Source: Lachnospiraceae bacterium (lineage in GTDB: Bacteria > Bacillota > Clostridia > Lachnospirales > Lachnospiraceae). Taken from it: a DNA stretch of 64,000 nucleotides. The notes beneath the pieces were generated by a model that had not been told where the DNA came from, did no database searches, and saw nothing but the letters and a program-made list of their open reading frames with translations. Position numbers and translations under genes: made by a program. Each line of letters begins with the position of its first letter. Position 1 is the stretch's first letter. Of this stretch, positions 8,279 to 16,613 are shown piece by piece. The stretch spans positions 62,001 through 126,000 of the forward strand of contig JAGBBP010000021.1 of the NCBI GenBank assembly GCA_017938405.1, given 5' to 3'.

Positions 8279-10393
8279 ATGGAGTACAATGAAAAGCAGT
8301 TTGCGAAAAGTGCAAATAAAAAGGCCCTTTGGATGTGGTTTGTCGTTATTCTGGTATTTTCCGTTACCTATGCAATTGAGGTAATAAGAGACTTAAAAAC
8401 ACCGTTGTTTTATGTCGTAATGGAATTGCTTTGCTGGGGGCCGTTTATTTTCGGTTTGATTATTCTGAAGGTAAAAGGCTGGCATACCAAGTGGTATCAG
8501 AATATTGTGGGTGTGGGATACGGACTGTTCTATTTGTATATCATGATGACGGCTCCGGGAACGTTGGCATTTACCTATGTTCTGCCGATTACCGGTATTT
8601 TGATTATTTACAAAAACAGGGATTTGATTTTGCGATGCGGTGTTGCCAATTTGGCTGTGCTGATATTCGCAATTGTTCGTAATTATTTGAACGGGATGAA
8701 TACGCCTTCCGATATTTCTAATTTTGAAATTCAGATCGGCGTGGTTTTGTTCTGTTACATCGGTTATTTTGTTGCGATTAAGCATATGATTATATCGGAT
8801 GAGGCACTGCTTGGGTCTGTGAAGGACAATCTTGCCAGAGTCGTAAAGACGGTGGAACAGGTGAAGGGAGCAAGCGATCATATTGTAGAAGGCGTAACGG
8901 TAGTCAGAGAGCTTTCGGAGGAGAATAAGGAAAGTGCCGGTACGGTGGTAGAAAGTATGGAAGGGTTGACTGCGGAGAGCGACCGGCTCAGTGACCGGAT
9001 TGATTCTTCCATGGAGATGACCGAGGATATCCATGAACAGGTGGGAAATGTGGCGGATTTGGTTGCGCACATTGTAGAACTGAGTGATAAATCCGTAAAA
9101 CAGGCAAGTGCAAGTTCCACCGAGTTGGGGAATGCGGTAGAATCCACCAATACTATGGCGCAGTTATCTGCGGAAGTAGAAGAGATTTTAAAGGAGTTCC
9201 GTCAACAGTTCGGCAGGGTGAAAACCGAAACCGGAACCATTGATAAGATTTCCAATCAAACCAACCTTTTGGCACTCAATGCTTCTATTGAGGCAGCAAG
9301 AGCAGGAGAAGCCGGGAAGGGCTTTTCTGTGGTAGCAGACGAGATTCGTGACTTAAGCCAGGGAACCCGTGTTTCTTCCGCAGGAATCATGGAAGCGTTA
9401 AAGTCCCTGGAGGAGACTTCGGATAAGATGACGGAGTCCGTTACCACAATTCTTAGGTTGATTTCCGAGACGCTTACGGTAATGCAGACGGTAAATGCCA
9501 GTGTAGAAGCAATCGAAGACGATTCCAAGAAGTTGGGAGAAGAAATACAGGTAGTGGATACCGCGATGAAGCAGGTAGAGAGTGCCAACAAGAACATGGT
9601 CGGTAATATGAAGGAAGTACGGGATATTATGGAAGGAATGAAGGAAAGTGTACGTACCTCCGAACTGACCACCGAGACCATGTTGAGTAAGTATGACGAA
9701 AGTGCCCGGAATGTACAAAAAATCGAAAATGTAGTCGGAAAACTGGTGGAAGAATTAGGCGAAGGCGGTTTCATGGGGGCGAAGGATTTGCTGCCGGGAA
9801 TGAGTGTATTACTTACGGAAGTACAGACAAAGAAGGAATGTAAGGCGGAGGTATATCAGGCATCGGAGGAGGATTTTCTGATTGCAAAGGGAAGAGAAAC
9901 GGAGAGTTTTCTTTCCGGGTTTACGTCGAAGACGCTGTATGACATTCGGATTGTGGTGAGCAATGCGGTTTATATTTGGAATAATGTCAGAATCGTAACG
10001 GAAAAGAAGGAAGCGGAACCGTGTTACCGTGTTCTGATTGACGGAGAGAAGCCGAAGGTAATGAACCGGAGAAAGTATCCGCGGTTTGCAATGAATCATC
10101 CGTGTGAAATCAGAATCAAAGAAAAAGGCTTACTGTTGTTCGGTAACATGATCAATATCAGCGCCGGTGGTTTCGCTTTCTTATGCAGAGATAAAGCACT
10201 GGCAGATGTCATAGGTGAGACGGTAGAGCTTTCCATCGAAGGGTTTGAATTGTTACAGGATGAAGTGTTGCACGGTGTAATCATTCGTTCTTCCGATAAT
10301 GAGGGCGTGTTCAGTGTCGGTTGTCGTCTGACTGCCGATCATAAGGGAATCGAGGAGTATGTGAGACAACGTATGGGAGACGATGTTCGTTGA
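8279..10393 (+). CDS. Methyl-accepting chemotaxis protein fused to a PilZ domain
   Basis: The 704-residue protein has about five or six N-terminal transmembrane helices (to residue 175) with almost no extracellular loop. A long chemoreceptor coiled coil follows, with the conserved hairpin tip [20 protein letters not shown] near residue 325. From about 510 the sequence forms a YcgR-like N-terminal beta region and then a PilZ domain. The PilZ carries both cyclic di-GMP binding signatures: RKYPR (RxxxR, about residue 597) and NISAGG (about 626). The fusion should let cyclic di-GMP level modulate chemotaxis signalling; no CheA or CheW gene is nearby. The lack of a classical sensor domain suggests that the membrane region or PilZ is the input. 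An AGGAGG-type site precedes the start. Confidence 0.92.
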   Translation: MEYNEKQFAKSANKKALWMWFVVILVFSVTYAIEVIRDLKTPLFYVVMELLCWGPFIFGLIILKVKGWHTKWYQNIVGVGYGLFYLYIMMTAPGTLAFTYVLPITGILIIYKNRDLILRCGVANLAVLIFAIVRNYLNGMNTPSDISNFEIQIGVVLFCYIGYFVAIKHMIISDEALLGSVKDNLARVVKTVEQVKGASDHIVEGVTVVRELSEENKESAGTVVESMEGLTAESDRLSDRIDSSMEMTEDIHEQVGNVADLVAHIVELSDKSVKQASASSTELGNAVESTNTMAQLSAEVEEILKEFRQQFGRVKTETGTIDKISNQTNLLALNASIEAARAGEAGKGFSVVADEIRDLSQGTRVSSAGIMEALKSLEETSDKMTESVTTILRLISETLTVMQTVNASVEAIEDDSKKLGEEIQVVDTAMKQVESANKNMVGNMKEVRDIMEGMKESVRTSELTTETMLSKYDESARNVQKIENVVGKLVEELGEGGFMGAKDLLPGMSVLLTEVQTKKECKAEVYQASEEDFLIAKGRETESFLSGFTSKTLYDIRIVVSNAVYIWNNVRIVTEKKEAEPCYRVLIDGEKPKVMNRRKYPRFAMNHPCEIRIKEKGLLLFGNMINISAGGFAFLCRDKALADVIGETVELSIEGFELLQDEVLHGVIIRSSDNEGVFSVGCRLTADHKGIEEYVRQRMGDDVR

Positions 10394-10418
10394 CAAAAGC
10401 GGAATATCGCGGTATAAT
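10390..10418 (+). promoter_or_regulatory. Perfect-consensus promoter for the copper ATPase
   Basis: TTGACA (10390-10395), 17 bases, TATAAT (10413-10418). The -35 box overlaps the stop codon of the upstream chemoreceptor. A promoter this strong is normally held off by a repressor; the palindrome that follows immediately is the obvious candidate site. Confidence 0.85.
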
Positions 10419-10455
10419 ACCCATGGTTAGTATTGGCTAACCATGGGTGTTTTTA
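10419..10455 (+). promoter_or_regulatory. 12-bp perfect palindrome at the copA transcription start (operator or upstream terminator)
   Basis: Arms acccatggttag (10419-10430) and ctaaccatgggt (10437-10448) are perfectly complementary, with a 6-base spacer and gttttt after the right arm. For the upstream chemoreceptor transcript this is a usable terminator. For the promoter ending at 10418 it spans the expected start site, where a metal-responsive repressor could bind. It does not match the CopY box or typical CsoR sites as far as can be judged by eye. Confidence 0.6.
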
Positions 10456-10490
10456 TGCAATAGGAGATTTGAGAAGAAAGGCAGGAAATC

Positions 10491-13016
10491 ATGCAACAAT
10501 ATACGGTAACGGGAATGAGCTGTGCGGCATGTAGTGCCCGTGTGGAAAAGGCAGTTTCCAAAGTGGAAGGCGTCAGCGCATGTTCCGTAAGTTTATTAAC
10601 CAATTCCATGGGAGTGGAAGGGACGGCATCCGTGGAGGCGGTGATTTCGGCAGTGGAGCAGGCGGGATATCATGCCGAAGTAAAAGATGCAAAATCCACG
10701 CAAAAAACGGGGAATACAGAGCAGAAAGATGTGTTAAAGGACCATGAAACGCCGGTGCTTTGCCGACGTTTGATTGCCTCCGTCGGCTTTCTTTTGGTGC
10801 TGATGTATGTGTCTATGGGACATTGTATGTGGGGATGGCCGATGCCGGCGTTTTTTGAAAACAATCCGGTAGCAATCGGGCTTGTACAAATGATGCTGGC
10901 GGCAATCGTCATGATAATCAATAAAAAGTTTTTCATAAACGGAGTAAAAGGAATCCTGCACCGTGCGCCGAATATGGATACATTGGTAGCTCTTGGTTCG
11001 GCGGCGGCCTTTTGTTACAGTACAGCGATGTTGTTTGCTATGACCGGAGCACAGGCAAAAGGAAATTTTGAAAGTGCGCACGAGTATCTTCATGAGTTTT
11101 ATTTCGAATCGGCGGCAATGATTTTGGCACTGATTACCGTGGGGAAAATGCTGGAGGCCCGTTCCAAGGGAAAGACTACGGATGCGCTAAAAGGACTTAT
11201 GAAGCTGGCTCCGAAAACGGTAACTTTGTGGAAGGACGGAAAAGAGACGGTAGTACCGGTAGAACAGATGGTAAAAGGTGATTGGTTCGTGGTGCGTCCG
11301 GGAGAGGCTGTTCCGGTGGATGGAAGGATTCTGGAGGGCAGTTGCGCTGTAAATGAGGCAGCACTGACCGGTGAAAGTATTCCGATAGATAAAAAAGAAG
11401 GAGATGCGGTTTCGGCCGGCACCATCAATCAATCCGGTTTTATTCGATGTGAGGCCACGAGAGTGGGAGAAGACACCACACTTTCTCAGATTATAAAAAT
11501 GGTAAGTGATGCGGCTGCAACGAAAGCACCGATTGCAAAAGTGGCGGATAAGGTATCCGGGGTATTTGTACCGGTGGTTATCGGTATCGCCCTGGTTACG
11601 ATTGCGGTATGGTTGCTTTGCGGAGAAACTTTCGGTTTTGCACTGGCACGCGGGATTTCGGTACTGGTGATAAGTTGTCCGTGTGCTCTGGGCCTGGCGA
11701 CCCCGGTTGCGATTATGGTAGGAAGCGGTGTGGGAGCAAAGAACGGTATTTTGTTTAAAACAGCGGTTTCCTTAGAGCAGACCGGTAAAGTATCGGCGGT
11801 GGTGCTTGATAAAACGGGAACGATTACGGCGGGAGAACCGCGGGTAACGGATATTTTCCCTGTAGATGACTATAGTGAGCGGGAACTGTTGCAACTTGCT
11901 CTTGATTTGGAGAGTAAGAGTGAACATCCTCTGGCCCGGGCGGTCTTGGAAAAGGCACAGGAGGAAAAGATGGTAGCCGGAGAAATAACAGAGTTTTTGG
12001 CGTTGCCGGGAAACGGTCTTTCCGCATTGCGGGGAATCGGTACGGTATATGCAGGAAATGCGTCTTATATTTCGGAGTATTGCGAACTTTCCACGGCTGT
12101 AAAAGAACAGGCAGAAGCACTTGCATCCGAAGGAAAGACTCCGTTGTTTTTTGCGGAGGGCGACAGACTTGCGGGAGTGATTGCCGTGGCGGATGTGATA
12201 AAAGAAGACAGTCCGCAGGCGGTAAAGGAACTCCGAAACATGGGAATCCGGGTGATAATGCTGACGGGAGATAATGAACGTACGGCAAAAGCCATCGGGG
12301 CACAGGCCGGTGTGGATGAAGTGATTGCAGGAGTGCTTCCGGAGGGAAAAGAAAGTGTCATCCGAAAACTGAGACAAAACGGTAAGGTGGCTATGGTGGG
12401 TGACGGTATTAATGATGCACCTGCTCTTACACGAGCGGATATCGGGATTGCCATCGGTGCCGGAGCGGATGTGGCGGTAGATGCGGCGGATGTGGTATTG
12501 ATGAAGAACCGGTTGTCCGATGTGCCGGCGGCGATTCGTCTGAGTCGTGCAACCTTACGAAATATTCATGAAAATCTGTTTTGGGCATTTATTTATAACA
12601 CCATCGGCATTCCGCTGGCAGCGGGCGTGTTTATTCCTGCACTGGGATGGCAGATGAATCCCATGTTCGGTGCGGCGGCCATGAGTTTATCCAGTTTTTG
12701 TGTAGTGTCCAATGCGTTGCGATTAAATTGGTTCAAGTTATACAGTACAAAGAAGGATAAAAAGTGTAAGCAACGGAAAGAAACAACGTCTGCCGGTGAG
12801 GAGACATTACAGCGTACCTTAAAGGTGAAAGGCATGATGTGCGAGCATTGCGAAGCCAGAGTAAAGAGTGCGCTGGAAGCTTTGCCGCAGGTGGAGTCGG
12901 CGGAAGCGGACCATAAGACAGGGCTGGTAGTCGTGGTGTTGAATGCTGCGGTGGACAATAAGATTCTGAAACAAACAATCGTGCATGAGGACTATAAGGT
13001 TCTTACAATAAAATAA
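10491..13016 (+). CDS. copA: Copper-translocating P-type ATPase with HMA domains at both ends
   Basis: The 841-residue P1B-type ATPase exports Cu(I) across the cytoplasmic membrane. In order: an N-terminal HMA domain with GMSCAAC (Cys11, Cys14), eight predicted membrane helices, the actuator motif LTGES, the intramembrane CPC motif in SCPCALG (about residue 396), the phosphorylation motif DKTGT (Asp about 439), the hinge motif GDGINDAP, and the M7/M8 residues YNTIG and MSLSS that mark Cu(I)-specific pumps. After a lysine-rich linker comes a second HMA domain with GMMCEHC (about residue 783). A C-terminal HMA in addition to an N-terminal one is less usual than tandem N-terminal copies. A small HMA protein follows 18 bases downstream. 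No CsoR or CopY gene is in the window. Confidence 0.93.
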   Translation: MQQYTVTGMSCAACSARVEKAVSKVEGVSACSVSLLTNSMGVEGTASVEAVISAVEQAGYHAEVKDAKSTQKTGNTEQKDVLKDHETPVLCRRLIASVGFLLVLMYVSMGHCMWGWPMPAFFENNPVAIGLVQMMLAAIVMIINKKFFINGVKGILHRAPNMDTLVALGSAAAFCYSTAMLFAMTGAQAKGNFESAHEYLHEFYFESAAMILALITVGKMLEARSKGKTTDALKGLMKLAPKTVTLWKDGKETVVPVEQMVKGDWFVVRPGEAVPVDGRILEGSCAVNEAALTGESIPIDKKEGDAVSAGTINQSGFIRCEATRVGEDTTLSQIIKMVSDAAATKAPIAKVADKVSGVFVPVVIGIALVTIAVWLLCGETFGFALARGISVLVISCPCALGLATPVAIMVGSGVGAKNGILFKTAVSLEQTGKVSAVVLDKTGTITAGEPRVTDIFPVDDYSERELLQLALDLESKSEHPLARAVLEKAQEEKMVAGEITEFLALPGNGLSALRGIGTVYAGNASYISEYCELSTAVKEQAEALASEGKTPLFFAEGDRLAGVIAVADVIKEDSPQAVKELRNMGIRVIMLTGDNERTAKAIGAQAGVDEVIAGVLPEGKESVIRKLRQNGKVAMVGDGINDAPALTRADIGIAIGAGADVAVDAADVVLMKNRLSDVPAAIRLSRATLRNIHENLFWAFIYNTIGIPLAAGVFIPALGWQMNPMFGAAAMSLSSFCVVSNALRLNWFKLYSTKKDKKCKQRKETTSAGEETLQRTLKVKGMMCEHCEARVKSALEALPQVESAEADHKTGLVVVVLNAAVDNKILKQTIVHEDYKVLTIK

Positions 13017-13034
13017 TTAACGGAGGAAAATGTC

Positions 13035-13292
13035 ATGTTTAAGATTACATTGAATATTGAAGGAATGAAGTGTGTGAAGTGTTCGGCTCGTATGGACGAA
13101 GCGGTCCGCAACGCGTTTCCGGTGGAGAAGGTAACTTCTTCTCACGAAAAAAAGGAGACGGTAATTATTTGCACCGAGGAAATCGGGGATGAAAAGCTGC
13201 GAGAGGTCGTTACGGGTGCAGGATTCGAATTGCTGGGTATTACAAAGGAACCGTACGAGAAGAAGGGCTTGTTCGGATTGTTCAAAAAGTAA
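13035..13292 (+). CDS. Small heavy-metal-associated (CopZ-like) protein
   Basis: The 85-residue cytosolic protein has one HMA ferredoxin-like fold with metal-binding GMKCVKC near the N-terminus. It ends in a basic/aromatic tail (KKGLFGLFKK) not usual in CopZ. It lies 18 bases after copA with its own ribosome binding site (ggagg), so it probably hands Cu(I) to the ATPase. It is longer than standard CopZ (about 68 residues). The exact metal cannot be read from sequence; copper is inferred from the neighbour. Confidence 0.82.
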   Translation: MFKITLNIEGMKCVKCSARMDEAVRNAFPVEKVTSSHEKKETVIICTEEIGDEKLREVVTGAGFELLGITKEPYEKKGLFGLFKK

Positions 13293-13297
13293 TTATC

Positions 13298-13326
13298 TTG
13301 ACATCGGCCCCTGCTTGGGGTATCAT
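13298..13326 (+). promoter_or_regulatory. Sigma-A promoter for galM
   Basis: TTGACA (13298-13303), 17 bases, TATCAT (13321-13326), starting 6 bases after the stop of the HMA gene. Confidence 0.7.
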
Positions 13327-13375
13327 GGATTTAAGCGGAGAACGGCGGAAGTCCGGCTCCCGGAAAGGAGAACCT

Positions 13376-14440
13376 ATGGGAATTACAGTAAAGAATTTCG
13401 GTAAGACAAAAAAGGGTGAAGAGGCAAAGCTCTACATCTTAGAAAATAAGAACGGCATGAAGGCTGTTTTTTCCGATTTCGGTGCAGTATTGGTACAACT
13501 TTGGGTGCCGGATAAGAACGGTAAGTTAGAGGACGTGGTATTAGGTTTTGATACCCTTGCGGAATATGAGGCGAATCCGACCTTCTTCGGTTCCTTTATC
13601 GGTAGATGCGGTAACCGTATCGGCGGTGCGAAGTTTACCATTGACGGTAAGGAATATAAGGTAGAGGATAATGATGGCGGCAACTGCTTACACGGCGGTT
13701 CCGTAAGCTACGATAAGTACATGTATGAGGCAGAAACCTTCGAGGAAGAGGGCGCATTAAGTATTGAGTTTTCCCGTCTCAGCCCGGATATGGAGCAGGG
13801 ATTCCCGGGAAACCTGGATATCACGGTGACCTATACGTTGACCGATGAAAACGAGCTTGCCATCGAGTATTTAACCGTATCCGATAAGGCAACCATCGTT
13901 AACTTAACCAATCATTCCTACTTTAACCTGGCAGGTCATAATACCGGCCTTGTAACGGACCAGGAAGTTTATATTGATGCGGATGCCTTTACGGCAACGG
14001 ATGCAAAGCTGATCCCGACGGGAGAACTTGCGGATGTGACCGGCACTCCGTTAGACTTCAGAGTAAGAAAGCCATTGGCGGACGGTATCAACGATACCAC
14101 CTGTGAAGCAATTCGCCTGGGTGGCGGTTACGACCACAATTTTGCGTTAAACAACACCGGCGAAGAAGCGGAGTATGTAGCGGAGCTTTACGATAAGAAG
14201 AGCGGCCGTGTCATGGAGGTATTTACAGACCTTCCGGGCATGCAGCTTTACTCCGGTAACTTTATCCGCGACGGCTTAAAGGGTAAGGGCGGCTGTACCT
14301 ACGGAAAACGCCATGGTGTCTGCTTCGAGACCCAGTACTTCCCGAATGCCATGAATATTCCGAGTTTTAAGTCTCCGGTAGTAAAGGCATACGAGGAAGT
14401 AGAATCCATGACCGTGTATAAGTTTACGGTGGAGAAGTAA
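13376..14440 (+). CDS. galM: Aldose 1-epimerase (galactose mutarotase)
   Basis: The 354-residue protein catalyses interconversion of alpha and beta anomers of aldoses in the cytosol. Family landmarks are the substrate-loop GRCGNRIGGAKF near residue 80, NHSYFNLAG with the catalytic histidine near 180, and the C-terminal GVCFETQYFPNA containing the catalytic glutamate near 320. ATG 13376 is preceded by aaaggag at good spacing; an upstream TTG extension would run into the promoter and is rejected. It is a single gene with its own promoter and terminator, with no gal operon nearby. Codon use is biased to ACC, AAG and GGC/GGT, like the presumably highly expressed genes of this window. Confidence 0.93.
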   Translation: MGITVKNFGKTKKGEEAKLYILENKNGMKAVFSDFGAVLVQLWVPDKNGKLEDVVLGFDTLAEYEANPTFFGSFIGRCGNRIGGAKFTIDGKEYKVEDNDGGNCLHGGSVSYDKYMYEAETFEEEGALSIEFSRLSPDMEQGFPGNLDITVTYTLTDENELAIEYLTVSDKATIVNLTNHSYFNLAGHNTGLVTDQEVYIDADAFTATDAKLIPTGELADVTGTPLDFRVRKPLADGINDTTCEAIRLGGGYDHNFALNNTGEEAEYVAELYDKKSGRVMEVFTDLPGMQLYSGNFIRDGLKGKGGCTYGKRHGVCFETQYFPNAMNIPSFKSPVVKAYEEVESMTVYKFTVEK

Positions 14441-14505
14441 TCTGATATTCGGATAGAGAAAATACAAAAACATACAAATCTATTTTGACTGTGAATTAAG
14501 AAACG

Positions 14506-14535
14506 AGGCTGTCGCAGATGCACAGCCTTGTTTTT
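14506..14535 (+). terminator. Terminator of galM, forming the left end of repeat copy 1
   Basis: AGGCTGT (14506-14512) pairs with ACAGCCT (14522-14528), followed by tgttttt. It lies 66 bases after the galM stop and is the left terminus of the palindromic element. Confidence 0.7.
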
Positions 14536-14766
14536 ATGCCTTTTTAGAGTGGAGAAAAGATGTGACGGCAGTAACAAATTCACTTTTTGCTTTTCCCGAA
14601 GGGTCGCGCTTTTAGCGCAGTCAAAATCACCTCCTAACGGTTCTAAGTCTCGAGGCCACACCCGAGAGACGTTTAGAACCGGTTGGAGGAAGTTTGACGG
14701 AGCGTTGCGACTTGCAAAAAGGAATTTAGTTACTGGCGCCATATCTGTCGGCCCATCAAAGGGCAT

Positions 14767-14798
14767 AAAACAAGGCCATCGCACAACTGCGACAGCCT
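14767..14798 (-). terminator. Terminator of upp, forming the right end of repeat copy 1
   Basis: On the minus strand AGGC, TCGCA, a short loop, TGCGA and GCCT form a stem with one internal mismatch region, followed by TGTTTT, about 10 bases after the upp stop. Confidence 0.6.
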
Positions 14799-14807
14799 GT
14801 TCGTAAA

Positions 14808-15437
14808 CTATTTCGTTCCGTATATCCGGTCGCCGGCATCGCCGAGACCCGGTAAGATGTAGCCCTTTTCATTGAGACGCTCGTCCTTTGCGCCTACGAA
14901 GATATTGACATCCGGATGAGCGGCCTGCAGCTTTTCGATGCCTTCCGGTGCGGCAATTAAGCAAAGGAAGCGAATCTTTTGGATGCCCCGTTTCTTTAAC
15001 AAATCGATGGCTGCGATAGCGGAACCGCCGGTAGCAAGCATCGGGTCAACCACGAAAATTTCACGGTCTGCGGCATCCGACGGAAGCTTGCAGAAGTATT
15101 CTACCGGCTCTAAGGTCTCTTCGTTGCGGTAAAGACCGATATGACCTACCTTTGCGTTCGGGGTCAGATTTAAAATGCCGTCTGCCATATGAAGGCCGGC
15201 ACGTAAAATCGGAACCACACAAAGTTTCTTTCCGGCAATTTCTTTTACCGTGGTTTTTACAAGGGGAGTCTCAATCTCCTTATCCGCTAACGGAAGATTG
15301 CGGCTTGCTTCGTAGTAAATTAACATGGCAATTTCCGCAACCAGGGCACGGAATTCTTTGGTGGAAGTATGCTTGTCGCGCATAATGCCGATTTTGTGCT
15401 GGATAAGCGGATGATCCATAACAGTTACAGTAGACAT
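14808..15437 (-). CDS. upp: Uracil phosphoribosyltransferase
   Basis: The 209-residue enzyme converts uracil and PRPP to UMP in pyrimidine salvage. It has the usual family length. The PRPP-binding loop is [13 protein letters not shown] (about residues 126-138), and the uracil-binding C-terminal segment is [18 protein letters not shown]. The ATG at 15437 has a ggagat site upstream on the minus strand. It is transcribed alone from a leader of about 65 bases. No PyrR gene or obvious pyr attenuator was recognised. Confidence 0.97.
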   Translation of the reverse strand: MSTVTVMDHPLIQHKIGIMRDKHTSTKEFRALVAEIAMLIYYEASRNLPLADKEIETPLVKTTVKEIAGKKLCVVPILRAGLHMADGILNLTPNAKVGHIGLYRNEETLEPVEYFCKLPSDAADREIFVVDPMLATGGSAIAAIDLLKKRGIQKIRFLCLIAAPEGIEKLQAAHPDVNIFVGAKDERLNEKGYILPGLGDAGDRIYGTK

Positions 15438-15513
15438 AGATAATCTCCTTTCCGGAATGTAATGGTAGAACGATTCCTGTCCGTAGAAAAACAGACAAGT
15501 TTTATTACCTTCC

Positions 15514-15542
15514 AGTATAGCAGATTTTGTCGAGAATGGGAA
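15514..15542 (-). promoter_or_regulatory. Probable promoter of upp
   Basis: On the minus strand TTCCCA (15537-15542) and TATACT (15514-15519) are 17 bases apart. The -35 match is only partial. Confidence 0.5.
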
Positions 15543-15544
15543 GG

Positions 15545-15770
15545 GGATTTTTTATAAGAAATGCTTGTATGAGAGTGTTGGTGCGTGAAAGCTTGTGCTT
15601 TGCACTGCCCTCGTCTACACTTTGTTTCGGTCGGTGCATAACCAAGGTCCCCCGGACCTTGTGCACCCTTGTGACTGCGTCACTCGGTCGTGGGCACGTT
15701 TGTATGACTACGCAACTGCATGAGAGCAAGCTCTCGCAGTTGTTTCGCATGCTCACTTTGCTTATACAAA
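15545..15770. other. Hairpin-rich intergenic block without a recognisable gene
   Basis: Three stable hairpins follow one another. GGTGCA/TGCACC encloses AAGGTCC/GGACCTT (15633-15667). GTGAC/GTCAC lies at 15671-15683. AACTGC and GAGAGC pair with GCTCTC and GCAGTT (15714-15741). The last is bracketed by TTTGTAT (15699-15705) and ATACAAA (15764-15770). TTGTATGA occurs twice as a direct repeat, and CGGTCG occurs twice. The small open frames across it show no protein-like composition. It may be a structured RNA or a decayed palindromic element; it shares no obvious core with the 14506-14798 repeat. Confidence 0.5.
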
Positions 15771-15799
15771 AAAACATACCTCCGTGTATCACGGAGGTA
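15768..15799 (-). terminator. Terminator-like hairpin reading on the minus strand
   Basis: TACCTCCGTG (15777-15786) and CACGGAGGTA (15790-15799) form a perfect 10-bp stem with a 3-base loop. On the minus strand it is followed by TG and seven T. No minus-strand gene is visible upstream of it, so it implies an unannotated, possibly antisense, transcript from the 15.8-15.95 kb region. Confidence 0.6.
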
Positions 15800-15883
15800 T
15801 TCAGAGGAGAAGCCCGAACTGGGGAGGGTATGCCGGGCTAATATGAAAAAGTAGTAACATAAAATCAAAAGGAGTATAAGATA

Positions 15884-15943
15884 ATGTTACCTTATGTCTT
15901 CATTATATTTGTTACATGTGTTTTAGGTGTGGCTAGTTTATGA
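15884..15943 (+). CDS. Possible 19-residue hydrophobic peptide
   Basis: ATG 15884 has an excellent Shine-Dalgarno (aaaggag, 8 bases upstream) and encodes a 19-residue, almost entirely hydrophobic peptide, MLPYVFIIFVTCVLGVASL. GTAACAT (15854-15860) can pair with ATGTTAC (15884-15890), hiding the start codon in a stem with the Shine-Dalgarno in the loop. Sequestered starts of short hydrophobic peptides are typical of type I toxins, and a minus-strand terminator lies just upstream. The peptide is very short and lacks the charged tail of known toxins, so it could be a chance frame or a truncated remnant. Function unknown. Confidence 0.35.
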   Translation: MLPYVFIIFVTCVLGVASL

Positions 15944-15993
15944 ACTTTTTGTTAATTGGTCTGCTGTTTTCTAAATAATGGGAATTTCAGATT

Positions 15994-16022
15994 CCGACAA
16001 AATATGAGAATTAGGATATTGT
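15994..16022 (+). promoter_or_regulatory. Weak promoter candidate for the 16144 gene
   Basis: CCGACA (15994-15999) and TATTGT (16017-16022), 17-base spacer. Both boxes are four of six to consensus. The surrounding 15944-16143 is AT-rich and otherwise featureless. Confidence 0.35.
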
Positions 16023-16143
16023 AATTATGCGGAAAAAGATTTAAAATAAATATGGTGGAAGTTATTGTTTGAGAGAAGACAGTCTTGTTTGCATATACTC
16101 TCAAGGCAGATACGTAAGTTGTTAAAGGGAAAGTGAGTGAAAG

Positions 16144-16602
16144 ATGAATACGATTAAAAAGTTTTTGCGAAAGGAACTGGGCCAAAATCGATATGATGGT
16201 CTTGTGAATTTTGTAAATAAATATTCCGGACCGGAGCAAAGAAACGATAAAGAAATTTACGAGGAACTCTATGCGTTTTGCGCGGGAATGGAAGTGGAAC
16301 GTATTATGGAACGGCAGTTGCGGTTAAACGACATGATGTATCAGGCGTTCCAGGTAGGAAAGACGTATTCGCTGGCCTTTTTTATTTATTTGGGCGCATG
16401 GTTTTTCCTACTGAGTGCCGATTTACAGACGGAGCTGCTGATCGGAGGTGTTTTGGCCATCAGTTTGTGCTTCGGGGTAAAAACCTATCAGTTTTTTTCC
16501 AACCGCTGCGCTTATGCGGATGCGCGGATTATCGAGACATACCGGACGGTGCTGCATCGCATTCTGGAACGGCGGGCAAGGGAACAACGAGAGGTTAAAT
16601 AA
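16144..16602 (+). CDS. Uncharacterised two-helix membrane protein
   Basis: I do not recognise this 152-residue protein. It has a basic amphipathic N-terminal region of about 70 residues (FLRKELGQNRYDGLVNFV) and two adjacent transmembrane helices at about 76-93 and 97-115 with a very short loop. A cytoplasmic C-terminal helix rich in Arg and Glu follows. Such a hairpin topology puts both ends in the cytosol. It ends 11 bases before the esterase gene and is probably co-transcribed with it and the DJ-1 gene. The ribosome binding site is weak (gggaaag). Confidence 0.65.
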   Translation: MNTIKKFLRKELGQNRYDGLVNFVNKYSGPEQRNDKEIYEELYAFCAGMEVERIMERQLRLNDMMYQAFQVGKTYSLAFFIYLGAWFFLLSADLQTELLIGGVLAISLCFGVKTYQFFSNRCAYADARIIETYRTVLHRILERRAREQREVK

Positions 16603-16613
16603 CGGAGGATGGT

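Larger units (their letters stand above)
14506..14798. repeat. Long imperfect palindromic element, copy 1
   Basis: The whole 293-base intergenic stretch can fold on itself. Outer arms: AGGCTGTCGCA (14506-14516) pairs with 14788-14798; GCCTTGTTTTTATGCC (14525-14540) with 14762-14776 (one extra T); 14570-14590 with 14714-14734 (two indels). The core at 14595-14710 opens with CCCGAAGGG and contains a strong stem, CGGTTCTAA pairing with TTAGAACCG, topped by GTCTC-type pairs. The core recurs inverted at 40188-40303, 116 bases in each copy with 10 differences, while the outer arms have a different sequence there. No open reading frame of interest is present. It could be a MITE-like element or a conserved structured RNA. 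It sits between convergent galM and upp and supplies terminators to both. Confidence 0.85.

Noticed and set aside
14506..14798. Repeat copy 1 as an insertion sequence
   Set aside because: No transposase-like frame, and the ends differ from those of copy 2, so a classical IS is excluded; it is reported as an unclassified palindromic element instead.
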